From assembly GCA_019321725.1 (NCBI GenBank), contig CM033106.1, positions 24,612,965 to 24,676,964 of the forward strand: DNA of 64,000 nucleotides, written 5' to 3'. Position 1 is the first letter of the stretch. Each line of letters begins with the position of its first letter. This DNA comes from Paulownia fortunei. Its lineage: Eukaryota > Streptophyta > Magnoliopsida > Lamiales > Paulowniaceae. Below, in pieces: positions 48,400 through 59,590 of this stretch. Position numbers and translations under genes: made by a program. A model generated the notes under the pieces. The model made no database searches, was not told the DNA's origin, and saw only the letters and a program-made list of their open reading frames with translations.

Positions 48400-49800
48400 C
48401 CTTAGATTATTTGTTTATATATAATATCACTCTCTAAACAGTTATTAAACTCATGATTAGGTAAAGTACGAACCATTTAACGGAGCTTGTGTTAGGAGCA
48501 AATAGGATGTTATCAAAATATTTGCATATAAGATAACGGCTTATAACTTTTTTAATTTAGATTGGTATTAAATGATTGATCTTATATTTTAGGTTTGGTC
48601 TTCCTACATTCTTCATACTTTTTAAAATACAAGACTTTTCTGCTCATAAATTTATGTTTTGCCATCACTATATAAATGTATTTTTCAGCATCACTTGCGT
48701 ATCGGCTTCTAGGCAACCTTACTAAACATATTTACGTGAATAGTAGCACCAAAATTTGCCCACTAAGGTTATAACTTTTTTAATGTAAATTGATATTAAA
48801 TGATTGATCATACATTTTATGTTTAGTCCTCGTACATTCTTCATACTTTTTAAAATACAACACTTTCCTCCTCATAAATTTATGTTTGTTCATCACCATA
48901 TAAATGCATCGTTCAGCATCACTTACGTGTCGGTTTCTCACTTACGTGAATAATAGCACCAAAATTTTCGCACCAAGTATTAAGTACAGAAACTAAATTA
49001 ACTTTAGAATAAACTAAAGTGTGTAGCAAATCTTAATACGTCGTTTTAGCATACTTGGGGTATTCTTTTTTCATGTGTCCATCCTTCTCACAAAAGTAAC
49101 ACTTAAATTTCTAATATTGTTTCTTTCACAATTTATGTTTGTTTCCTTTTTTCATTTTCTTGTTCTATTTGTTTAAACCTTTCTTCTTCTTGAGTACAAT
49201 GAGACATGGACTCATTAAGAGTCTATTCATTCTTTTGGTATTATAACTCACTTTAAATCGACCGTATTGGGGTAAGAAGAGAAATTAGAACTAGATGCAC
49301 GAGCAAGTTTTAGACAATTCTAACTTTAGTGACTTTACTTTGGAAGTGAGATTTGACAATTCCATTATATACTCCATTATATTCTTTTTTTTCTTTATAC
49401 CTTATTAAAATAAAATTAACCAAAAAAAAGTGTAATTGTTTTAGTCTTTTCATCCTTTTTAGGGAACGCTTTCTAATATTTTTTAAATTTTTTTTAACAT
49501 TATCCTCCTCACAAACATAGTACCCCTAAATGCTGTTGAAATCGTGCACTTCAAGATCATAAGACTCATGTGGTTAGAACGATTCTATTTTTTTAATTTC
49601 ATTTTAGTCTTAGGGGAACTTGCATTAATGAGAGTAGAAAGTTGTTTTGTAAGAAATGTAAGGTCAAAATCCATACACCCAAAAATAATCATAACATTTT
49701 ATTTTTAGTTCTTAAAGTTTGTGCCATTAAACACATGAATGGAATTAATATTGATTGATTCCGAAGAAGCATATACAAAAACTCATTAGAGAAAAAAAAA
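48400..49800 (-). pseudogene. Copia gag-protease relic, minus strand
   Basis: Read leftwards from 49800, three frames in turn give the order of a Copia GAG: FNGTNFKN and FGCMDFDLT (about 49740-49660), SLMILKCTISTAFRGTMF (about 49570-49515), YIMELSNLTSKVKSLKLELS, LLVHLVLISLL, TQEEERFKQIEQ, and a zinc knuckle CYFCEKDGHMKKEY (about 49101-49060). In the knuckle the last Cys has become Tyr. Further left, a protease-like region with SDAEKYIYIV is tandemly duplicated (48538-48985). Frameshifts and stops are many. Reverse transcriptase and integrase were not found. The right flank (to about 51300) may hold the leader and 5' LTR. Confidence 0.78.
48538..48985 (-). repeat. Two-unit tandem duplication, about 235 bp, in the Copia relic
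   Basis: The units 48538-48770 and 48771-48985 share TATAACTTTTTTAAT, ATTAAATGATTGATC, TACATTCTTCATACTTTTTA, CTCATAAATTTATGTT and TAGCACCAAAATTT in order. They cover the degenerate protease part. Confidence 0.85.
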
Positions 49801-50759
49801 AGCAACGTACTCATAATCAATATACATGTCATAACATAATTCTAAAAACTACAACTTATTATGCATGACATAATAAAAATAATGGTGGGCTCTATCATGA
49901 GATTCCTAACATAATATTGATATTTAATCTTTCGATAGAAACATCAATTGTAAATGATACTCTTTATATGATAATCAAATACTAACAATTAATTATATCA
50001 AATAATAAGCATTTCTTTGGATCGACTTATTATTCATATGTAAAAACTTAATAATTATTACATATTTATTGTCGCAAGTATGCCTATTATTTGGTCAGAT
50101 AATAAATTTCTTTTGGGTCGGTCATTATTTGCAGAAATAATAAGCATGCACATCTTAATACCCCAAAATACATAAATGACACAATAGAGATTACTTAGAC
50201 AACATATTATTTCAATTTATTTATTTTGAAATATTAGATATATAGTGCAAAATACATATATTTATCATCCTAATGTCTATCACTTAGTCAAACAATAACA
50301 TTTTTTTGGACTAATTATTATCCGTATAGAAATAGATATAATGCAAATCTTTTATTTGATATCTAATATTTCAAAAGTAGAATTAGATAACAAAGTCACC
50401 TTTGTGACATATTATTTTAATTTATCTTTAAATATAAAATAAGATTTGCCAACCAAAATAATAATTTATTATTACTTAATTCACTATAGTGATAACTGAA
50501 TATATTTGGGTAGCTACATATCAAAATTTAATCCAATTTGAAATCAAATTTAATATAGTCCACATGGATGGGATAAATCCGTCCTAACTATATGAGCCAT
50601 AAAATGAGCCCAAATTATAATCCCAAATGCATCCTTATTTGCATTTAAAGTCCCAAAAATCAATCTTATTTGAATTTAAAGCCAAAAATGAAATTGGACT
50701 CACAACCAAATTAAACCCGAAACCAAATCAGGCTAAAACCCAACCCATATGATTTGAGC
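49801..50759 (-). repeat. Possible 5' LTR/leader of the minus-strand Copia relic
   Basis: AT-rich sequence just upstream (in minus orientation) of GAG. It holds repeated motifs such as ATTATTTG(G/C) and TTTTTTTGGACTAATTATTA-like segments around 50090 and 50310. No LTR partner was recognised on the left side, so this is positional inference. Confidence 0.3.
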
Positions 50760-51290
50760 CTAAATTAAACTCATCTTTGAAACCCTTGAAACCAAACTCC
50801 TTCACCCATCTCCTTCACCCTCATCGCAATCCTGCTGCCACCCCTCATTCGCTAGCCAACCTACTGCAGACACAACCAGTCTGTTGACGCCACAAAATCG
50901 CGCGCCCTTCACACCGCCGACCAGACTCGTCAACCAGCTCTCCTCCCGTCGTGCGAGAGGAAACACGCAAAGAACGGCCTATGCCACCATGAAAAATCCC
51001 CTCACAACTCGCCAGACCCACCATTGTTTCGTTGCCGTCGCTTGCTGGGGTACAATAGAGAGGTGTGAGACGGTAGGATGTTGGGCAGTTGAATGGTGGT
51101 GGTGGGTTGTTATTGGCGGTGGCGTGCAGCTGCAAAAGAAACTAGATGGCCGCTCCCCGCTTCCATCTCCTTGTCGGCTGGTTCGCCGTGTTTGGGGTTG
51201 CTTAGGGAAGGTGACGCCATGGGTTGATGGGGTGTCGGGGTTTGATGGGATAGCGGTTGTGCCCCGCCATGACCATCATGGTCAGGATGT
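50760..51290. other. GC-rich island in AT-rich DNA
   Basis: About 530 bp clearly richer in G+C than its surroundings, with CG dinucleotides. Frames of 142 codons (plus) and 96 codons (minus) pass through it but have low-complexity, unrecognisable translations. It may be part of the LTR or leader of the minus-strand Copia relic, or captured gene sequence. The inverted repeat TGACCATCATGGTCA is at 51270-51284. Confidence 0.4.
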
Positions 51291-51291
51291 C

Positions 51292-51310
51292 TTTTTTTTT
51301 TTTTTTTTTT
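51292..51310. repeat. Run of 19 T at the edge of the GC-rich island
   Basis: An unbroken T run. Seen from the minus strand it is a poly(A) ahead of the GC-rich island. Confidence 0.9.
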
Positions 51311-51810
51311 AACAGTAACAGTAAGACCTGAAGCCTGAATTTTGAAACCGTAATTTTAGAAAAGTTTTTTTATTTTCTTCTTTCAAACAAAATTATTTGG
51401 CTGAAAATAATTAAGAAAAGAATGGCTGAAATATCACAAATTTGTTTCCAAACTCTTCTTTCAAACAAGATTATGAACATAATCAACAAAGAAGAAATAA
51501 ACATTTTTTATATAATCTAACATGACTTGTTTAGATAGAATATAATTAATTTATAAATATAATTAATATTCATATATCCCAAATTCATCATGTAGAACTA
51601 TAAAAAATAATTGTATACTAAATAACAAGTGTAAATTGATCTACAGTGATATAAACGAAAGAGTTAGTATCTTTTGTAATTAAATCTCCCTATAGTTTCT
51701 CTTTTTAATATGGGAAAGAGGAGGAGAATAAAATAATAATTAATTTGACTTGCAGATTATAATTTTATAATATTTTTTGTATATTAAATTAATTAAAATT
51801 CTATCAATAT

Positions 51811-51948
51811 TAATTAGACTAGTATTGAATCTCTACACATTATATAAATATTTCTAAAGTCCAATTAATAGATTAACTTATTTGGTTCTATTAAATTAGA
51901 TAATTCATAATTTAATTTAATTAGACTAGTATTGAATCTCTACACATT
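51811..51948. repeat. Perfect 31-bp direct repeat
   Basis: A 31-bp string beginning TAATTAGACTAGTATTGAAT occurs at 51811-51841 and again at 51918-51948, 107 bp apart, without mismatch. The DNA between is AT-rich with no coding frame. Confidence 0.9.
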
Positions 51949-52659
51949 TTATTAAAAAATTAAATTAATAAAACCCAACACTTATTATAGCAATCGCTAA
52001 GTCCATTTTCCTGAAGCAATTTTCAAGTTTTGGGTATTTTATTTTCCTATAAATTAGTTCAATTATATTATTTATATTTATATTTTACATATATTGTGTA
52101 TAAGATTAGACACGAATTAATATTCACAAAATTAGGGGTATATATAATGAACGTATGCTACTATATATCTATACTACATAATATATAGAAAGGTGGTCCT
52201 TGACTTCAATTGGTTGATTTTGATAAATTTTTGAATTCTAATAATGTTGAATTAATTTTGTTGCAGGATTCTTTTTTTGGTTAAGTAATATTTTTGTTAT
52301 GATTTTTAGCTTAGTATATTTAAAATCTAAAATGATATTTAACACGAAAGTATATCTACTATAAATGGCATTGATATTCCATCTTTTTTTCTTTTTTTTT
52401 TTTTTTGTGTCTTTCTTCTTTTTTTTGTGTCTTTCTTCTTTTTGGTAGCAACCCATTGCATTAGTCCAACAAATAGATAATTCTCTGTAAGTATTACCAC
52501 AAAGATCGCCTAATATTAGTTTTATAACAAGGCATAATACACCAAAGAATATCTTCCACCCTACAATACAAATAAATTAACCATTAGGAGACCCGTGAGG
52601 TTTTCTTACTAAACTTTTTGTACAATGAAATCAATCTTGTGCCTTGAGAAAATATAGGA

Positions 52660-52940
52660 AGGATGTTATCGAGGCATAGTTCAATTGGAAGAACAATTGA
52701 TTTGGATTTGCTTTCAGCGGTAGGGTGGGAATTCGAATTTTAATGGGAATTTGCGGATGCATTTTAATATGGAGCAATCACTGTACTACCAGTGGGATCC
52801 TGCGATTGAGGTGTTTCGAGCGATCACTGTGGATTGGGCACCTTGTGCGCAAAAGTGTATAGTTCTTGTTGGAAATTTGTGTATTGGTTGAAATATATCT
52901 CGCAATTTACCCTTTTTAGGTATTAGGAGCTGATGTGTAG
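52660..52940 (+). repeat. tRNA-derived SINE-like element
   Basis: AGGCATAGTTCAATTGG (52672) contains an exact match to the Pol III A-box consensus (TAGTTCAATTG). About 55 bp later comes a degenerate B-box, GAATTCGAATTTT. A unique body with GATCCTGCGATTGAGGTG and no coding frame follows. Distance and order suit a plant tRNA-derived SINE. No clear target duplication or tail was found. Confidence 0.5.
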
Positions 52941-52984
52941 GAGTTCAGAACTAGTTCCGCGAAATCGGGAATGTGGATTATAAA

Positions 52985-53003
52985 ATATATATATATATAT
53001 ATA
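52985..53003. repeat. Short (TA)n microsatellite
   Basis: About nine TA units after the SINE-like element. Confidence 0.85.
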
Positions 53004-53481
53004 AAGGATACCAGAACTAGAATTATCAAGAGAATAAAGAACTTATCAAAAATAAAAAATGAATAAGGTATTTATACTTCAATGTTGAAGGTAATGGATA
53101 AATTGAACTACTTTTTTAATGGATGTTAACTATTTAATCTAAATTGAACTTCAATTTATTTATTTTTATCAAAAAGAGTTCAAAATTTATTTAGATTAAA
53201 TAGTTAATACTTTACTTTGAATTCAAATAAACAAAATAATTTTTTTATTTTTAATATTTTTTGTGTATTTATTGTACTCTTTTATTATTTTAGTTATTTT
53301 TTAAATTTAAATTATTTAAGTTACTAATTACTTTTTTTTACAAAAAATTATAATTTTGAATATTTTTTTATAATAAAAAAATAAAATTGAATTTGGGGTG
53401 AAAAATATATAAAATATGCTAAAAATCATTTAATTCATTGTATTGAGGGCAATTTTATCCAAATATTTAATTTAGGTGAGT

Positions 53482-53632
53482 AAATGTTATATTTATAAAT
53501 TTAGGAGGTGTTTGTTACCATAGACGCAGTTCGAGAATCTATGTATTTTATTGAGAAGACAAATGTTATATTTGTATGTTGAGGAGGATATTTGTGACCA
53601 TAAATAAAATAAAAAATTGTATGTATTTTGCT
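53482..53632. repeat. Imperfect two-unit tandem repeat
   Basis: Units beginning AAATGTTATATTTATAA and AAATGTTATATTTGTAT share AGGAGG, TTTGT(T/G)ACCATA and TGTATTTT. Diverged; non-coding. Confidence 0.55.
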
Positions 53633-54367
53633 CTATATTTTATTAAAATTGATAAATTCACTTGCCCTGCGTAATATATTAATTTACATTCATAGTGTAT
53701 TTTGTACAAATTTTCTCTAGCGCTATACAAATAGAATGATCAGCTCATTAAAAAGAGTTGTTAAAAAGTCAAAGTTAATTAATAATATTTAATTTCATCA
53801 ACGTACTTTTACTGAAAAAGAAATTACAAAATTCTTTTTTGTTTTTTTTATCCCTTTGAAGATTAACTTGCTGAGGTAGTAGTACTTGTGTCCAACCCAT
53901 TTCCCTTTCCTATGAGAGCAGCGTACGCAATAAGTGTTTGGCGTGGATTAATGACCCCTATGCGTCTCATCTCACGTTTGGTTGGTACAAAAGACATGGA
54001 TGAGACAAAACTATTCTCGAGTTCATGCCATTTTTATTTTTTTTGAAATATTTAAAAATAATTTTTTTTCTTTCTGAAATTTTTCGTCAACTATACTATG
54101 TTGCTTAAATTAACGATATAATAGTTACTCTCATTATTGTAGTGATTCGCAAAAAATTAATAACTTTTTCAACTCTTACGTTAAAATTCTATACTAGATC
54201 AAATGAGAATCAAGATTTTTAAATGGAGAGATTATTAATTAGTATACTTATTATTATTATTATCATTATTTTTAAGAATTCTTCTTGTGGAGTTGTGTGG
54301 ATCTCTACATGTCAATTAATAATAGTACTAATATTAAACATACACCAATATGTTAGTATTCGTTAGA

Positions 54368-54722
54368 GACGATAATGGAGCGAATTTAGGATAGGTTTAT
54401 TAAAATTTGAAATCCGTTGCACTAATATTTATAAGGACTGGTAGGTTGAACCTGTTAGACCCCTTTTATAATTTTAAACATATCAAACAATACATTTTCA
54501 AAATAAAATCATTAAAATTTTCTAAAAAAATATATTTGCTAAAAATAATATCATATAAATACATATGCAATAATTTAAAAGAATATTAAAAAATAAATGA
54601 GGTGGGTTCAAGGGCAGGTTTAAAAATAAAATCAAGACCCCCAAACCTGTTTATAATTTTAAAATCTATCCAGGGATAAATTAGGTTCAAGTTTAAATTC
54701 ATCACATTAGCCCCGTAATCAT
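54368..54722. mobile_element. Small MITE, family M1 copy 2
   Basis: The left end GACGATAATGGAGC and the inverted right end GATGATTACGGGGC are near-complementary terminal repeats of about 14 bp. The right half (TTTATAATTTTAAAATCTA, TTCAAGTTTAAATTCATCAC) parallels 39977-40304. About 355 bp. The terminal pattern resembles hAT-type MITEs, but no target duplication was confirmed. Confidence 0.5.
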
Positions 54723-55204
54723 CTAAGTATTTTTTAAGCCTGTAATTTAGAAAGCATTACACATGGAGTCCATAATTTCCTATAACGTGATTTTTGTGCA
54801 GAAGAATGGCTTGTATTGACATGTAATCCAGAGCCTATTTTGTGTCATCCTCTTACTATTATTTAAATAAGATTGTAAGTTATTGAATTATATATAATAA
54901 TTTTATTATTTTAATTTATAATATCATCATATATACACAATTAAAGATTTATAGACTCATTTAAACACTAATCAAGTGGTTACATAAAACTTTGGAGTAA
55001 AGAATTATAAATAGAAGATGACAATAAAATAGTACATACACAACTTAATTGCATCACAAAAATCAACATAGAGATCATTAAATGATTATGAATGTTAGTA
55101 GTTGCATTTAAATATAGCCCCGTAACTTTCCTTCTCTCTTAGTCATTAATTCCCACTTGAAAAATCAACAGGCTGACACCATTCAAGATAATAAATTCTT
55201 CTAT

Positions 55205-55212
55205 TATAAAAA
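55205..55212 (+). promoter_or_regulatory. TATA box of the secreted-peptide gene
   Basis: TATAAAAA lies 95 bp before the ATG at 55300. It is followed at the usual distance by a C/A-rich leader (CAAGCAACCCC...), which fits a start site near 55235. Confidence 0.7.
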
Positions 55213-55299
55213 GGGTTCTCTTCAAGCAACCCCTAGTACACACACATATAACAAAGAGAAAGAGTGAAAATAGACAAAGAAAGATCTAGAGATTTGAAG

Positions 55300-55617
55300 A
55301 TGGAGGGTTTTGCTAAGGTGGTGCTCGTCCTCACTGTGTTTCTTGGTGCACTCTCAATGGATGTCAAAGGAGGAAGAATTCTCAAGGGAAATGAGGAGAT
55401 TTATCAGCCTCAGGCCTTTGGAAGATTCCCTGGGAAACTTCCAAGCCCAAGTTTTGGTTTATCGTCTATGAGCACATCTGTTTTTATAACTTTTCCCGGC
55501 CCAATTTTGAGCTCGGGGCCTTTTCCTTTGTGTCATGGGGTCCTATGTGCTCTGCCCCGCCCAATAACCCAGCTGGATCCAACAGGGGTGGGTGCTAGTG
55601 TGAGTGGCGCCCCATGA
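55300..55617 (+). CDS. Small secreted proline-rich peptide precursor (unrecognised)
   Basis: A single exon of 105 codons from ATG at 55300 to TGA at 55615-55617. The frame is open 12 codons further upstream without an ATG, so MEGFAKVVLV is the likely start. Residues 4-19 are a hydrophobic signal-peptide core (FAKVVLVLTVFLGALS), with cleavage probable between 19 and 25. After that comes GGRILKGNEE, a segment seen in style in plant peptide precursors. The body is rich in Pro, Gly and Ser (FGRFPGKLPSPSFG; ITFPGPILSSGPFP) with one Cys pair (Cys78, Cys83; CHGVLC), ending GVGASVSGAP. It has a clear TATA box and a short leader. I cannot place it in a named family. A hormone-like or cell-wall peptide is possible, but no function is claimed. 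Confidence 0.75.
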   Translation: MEGFAKVVLVLTVFLGALSMDVKGGRILKGNEEIYQPQAFGRFPGKLPSPSFGLSSMSTSVFITFPGPILSSGPFPLCHGVLCALPRPITQLDPTGVGASVSGAP

Positions 55618-56417
55618 TAAGGAAATGTGGCTTTAATGAGGTTTATTAGTCTCCTTGGTGTGGTTTGGCTTTGGATCTTCTAAGTATTAGGTTTTTAGTA
55701 ATGTTAGTTTAAGTTGCATAAGATCTACAATGTACTGGAAGAACTATTACGTGCTTCTGATTCTATCATTGTAGTTGGTTGTGTTCGAATAAGAGGTGAA
55801 TAAGCTAACTATGTTTATATTATTACATTATAATTTTTTGTTTTTGAAATTATTTAGATTGCATTTGGTTAGACTAATTTAGAAGAATTTATGAAGGCGA
55901 TCTGCTTCATTCTCTTCTACCCCATCCCCCTCAGTCTATTAGTTTCATTACATACACTGACGTCTCTAATAGTTTGTAGTTTTTCTTTACACATTCTTTG
56001 AAAATTAATCTCACTGTTAAACATCATAAACCCATTTTAATCTTAGGGCCCATTAAGCCTACATGCTCACTAGGTTAGACAATCAATATCAGCATAGTCA
56101 AATTTATATGCATGCCCATCTATATAAGCTGAACCCCACTCCAACCCAACCCCCCAAACCAAATGAACACGTAATGTCAAAGTTCTACTTTTTTTTTAAA
56201 ATTATTTGTAGAAATGAAGAATACATAGAAGTTAAACATATCCCCACTTGTTGCATTCAAGAAAACACGAAGTATGTAAACCAGAGGACAACATATTGCA
56301 GTCCACCACAGAAAACATCAGACGACAACAAATAAAAAATAAAAAATAAAATAATGCAGCCCACTGTTGAAAACAATACACAGTTAAAGTTAGAAAAAAT
56401 TATATGAAGCAATACAA
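55618..56417. other. 3' UTR of the peptide gene and intergenic DNA
   Basis: The first 200 bp probably form the 3' UTR (GAATAAG near 55787 and 55798 could serve as polyadenylation signals). The rest shows no gene. Confidence 0.4.
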
Positions 56418-56425
56418 AGAACCAC

Positions 56426-57902
56426 TGGGGCTGCAAATGAACCAAGCCGCACGTGAGCTATTCGGATTTTGGCTCGAAATTTTTTTATTCGAGATCGATC
56501 GTTAAATTTAATGAGTCGAGCTCGAATTCGAAAATTTTATCGAGTCGAGGTAAATCTAATAGCATTTGACTCGTTAGCTCGTGAGTCTGCTCGTTTATAT
56601 GCTAGCGAGCTTATTTGCGAGATCGAGCTCGACTAGTTTATAATTTATGTGCTCACGAGTTCGAGCTCGTGAGCCTACTCGTTTATATGCTTACGAAACT
56701 GTTCGCGAGTTCGAACTCGAGTTTGACTCATTTATATACTCACGAATCTGTTCGTGAGTATGACTTGTTTGATAAGTTCATAAACATGTTTGTGAACGAA
56801 TCGTTTAAAAATTCGATAATAGTTTTGATAAAATTATAAAAATCTTAAATACAAAGTTTTCAAATGAAATCGAATACAACATTTTTGAAAAAAGTGTGAA
56901 AACTCACACCACTAAGTCAATTATATTTTTGTATAATCAAACATAATAAACTATTTTTTAAGACTAGCATAATCAATAAATAAAATTTAATATAAATCTT
57001 ATAATTTTATATTTAGAATAATTAATTAAATAATTATATATAACCAAGATAATTCATAAAATAATAATAAAAATTTAGAATAATTAATTAATTTAGGCTA
57101 ATCAAATGAAACAAACTCTTAGTATGATTTATGAAACATTTAGAGTATGACTTACTTGAAATTAATAAATTTTGTACATTTAAAAAAATTAAAAACAATA
57201 AGCGTAGATTAAAATATATAATAATTAAATTTCAACTTTAAATAATTTATTAAAATAAGATTAAATTTAAAATTATAAGTTTATTTTAATTTAACGAAAT
57301 ATACCTGTCTGCAAATTCATGTTATTCAACGATATTTTTTCGATTTTTTTGGTATTATATCCCAATAAAATTCGAATCACGAATTATTATGAATGTCGAT
57401 AATACCCGCACACACTTTTTTTACTATACTCTTAAGGGGTGATTAGTATATAAAAATAAAATTATATGAGAATAGAATGAATTTAGGAATGCCGAATAAA
57501 TTTGCTACATTTAAAATATTTAACAATGAGAATATAAATAGAGAATAATAAATTTATAATAATTAAGAAAAAATTCAATTCTAAATTCTAAGCGATAAAC
57601 TATAATAGTCAACTAAAAATTTTATATGCTAACTACACTTTACATCATTCATAAAAAATTCAAGTTAATAATAATAAACTTAGTATAATAAGCAAAATTC
57701 AATAATATACTATAGAACCATGATTTAAAATAATTAAATAAAAATTAAAAGTCAAACTTAAGATAATAAATAAAATTAAGATAAAAAAGAAAATAAAAAT
57801 AATAAAATAAAAACTAATCAAATATCATACTTTAAGATAATACATTTAGATTAAAATTAGTTAGAAGATTAGATAGTTGTTTTTCTTTAAAATTTAAAAA
57901 AA

Positions 57903-57965
<63 letters not shown>

Positions 57966-58432
57966 ATAATATACTTAGTCTAATCAACTAAAATTCAATT
58001 ATAAATCTTAGGATAATAAATTATAATAATAAACTATATATTAACTATATTTAAAATAATTCATAAACTAAGAATTTTAATTAATAATAATAAATGTAGA
58101 TTAAAATATAAAATAAAATGTGTTGTTTTCTATTTTTTAAAATGAAATGTGCTTATCAAACTCGAATTCGAGCCCGATTGTATGCTTAACGAGCTCGAGT
58201 TCGAACTTGATTTTATGCTTAACGAGTCGAGCTCGAACTAAGCTCGTTTAATATACTAAACGAGTCATTTTTAAATCGAGTTCGAGCCATTTGCGAGCTT
58301 AATAATTTAAAAACAAACTGAACTCAAGTTTAATTATAAAAGCTCGAATCGAGCTCGAGTCTATGAAAATTTCAAACAAGTTGAGCTCGAATTTTTTTCT
58401 ATTCGACTTGATTCGATTCGATTACACCCCTG
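56426..58432. mobile_element. hAT-like non-autonomous DNA transposon
   Basis: The left end TGGGGCTGCAAATGAACC and the inverted right end CAGGGGTGTAATCGAATC match the CAGGGGTGnAA ends of many plant hAT elements, with the first left bases slightly eroded. It is flanked by AGAACCAC (56418-56425) and ATAACCAC (58433-58440), an 8-bp target duplication with one mismatch, the hAT length. Both subterminal zones (56430-56830 and 58145-58430) are packed with GAGCTCGAA/TTCGAGCTC motifs. The 1.3 kb core is extremely AT-rich with a TA microsatellite and no transposase frame. Confidence 0.75.
57916..57959. repeat. (TA)n microsatellite inside the hAT-like element
   Basis: About 22 TA units. Confidence 0.95.
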
Positions 58433-58544
58433 ATAACCACCATTAAGCCCCACTTCACTTTATACTTGAAAAGAAAAAGGACAAACATTCATTCAACAAT
58501 ACAAGAACCAAACAATGTTTGTAAAAAATAATAAATCATGGACA

Positions 58545-58800
58545 CAACTCATGAAAAAATTGCCCTAAACCCTACAATACTTCTTATTTGGCGGGGCAAA
58601 AAGTTCATTTATGAGTCTCTAAGTGGCACCATTTTCACGATTAACTTCCACTCCAACCTAAGTTTTAGGATTTTGATAATTTTTTTGCACCATTAAAATA
58701 AGAAGTATTGTAGGGTGAGCAATTTTTTCATGGGTCTCTAAGTAGCAGCATTTTCAGGATCAACTTCCACTCTAACCTCGGTTTTAGGATTCTTCTACGA
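58545..58800. repeat. Compact inverted plus direct repeat structure
   Basis: CATGAAAAAATTGCCCTAAA with CCCTACAATACTTCTTATTT (58551-58591) recurs inverted at about 58692-58731. A 70-bp segment starting ATGAGTCTCTAAGTGGCA (58611) recurs directly at 58731 (ATGGGTCTCTAAGTAGCA). Could be a small MITE with a duplicated end. Confidence 0.65.
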
Positions 58801-59590
58801 TTTTTGCTTAGAATTCAAGATTTGAGGTTTGGGATTAGGGGAGAAATGGTTGAAAGGGAATTTTGCGTGGTTTAGGTAAAAAAATGACGTTTTTAGTGCT
58901 ATTTTGAAGTCATCTACAAGGCACATGACTTAATTTTCACTCCATTTTGCCATTTTGCCACAAGGCAAGAGTTCCCTTTTGTTTTTAAACATGAAATAAA
59001 CCATTTTCCACATAAGATGCTAGGCAATCTCATTTTTGGTTTCAAAATTTACCCCAAACAAAATTGGTATAATTTGACCTTAACCTATTGTCATCCTTAA
59101 AACATAACGTTAAAAACACAAACTTGACAGCTATGATTTGATAAGAAGTTCAAAAATTTTGAACCTTTACTCTAAGTTCTTTGTGAATTTATTTATTTTA
59201 TATTTATATATTTGGTTTCTCTTACTAAAACATGATTTTTTTTTTTATTTGCAACAATTGTTTATGTCCATAGACTTTTACATTTTTCTTGTATTATGTT
59301 CAAAATATAATTATCTTCAGTTGCCAATTTTCTGGCTTGCTTCATCAATCTTGTATGACAGTTCAATGTGAAGCCATATATATATAGTTCGATCATTTAT
59401 CAAGTACACAGAGTTTGAAAAAATAAGTAGTTTCGCTTTTTAAACGAGTTAATTACGCTTATGAGGGTGTTAATTGTCGTAGTCATTGACCTGAACAAAT
59501 TACTAGACAGAAACTTATGGAAATTTTGAACTGGGAAAGTTGATGAAGTCTATATCAAAGGAAAAGGCGCAGAAGAGAAGACTATGGTAC
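58801..59590. other. AT-rich DNA before the second Copia element
   Basis: No LTR matching anything else in the window was recognised, and no gene. Confidence 0.45.

Noticed and set aside
50884..51312. 142-codon plus-strand frame in the GC-rich island
   Set aside because: Low-complexity translation (WWWW, runs into poly-Phe from the T19 run), no domain; frame length is explained by high GC content.
52238..52456. Lys-rich minus-strand frame
   Set aside because: Product of a T-rich simple repeat with a duplicated TGTGTCTTTCTTCTTTTT.
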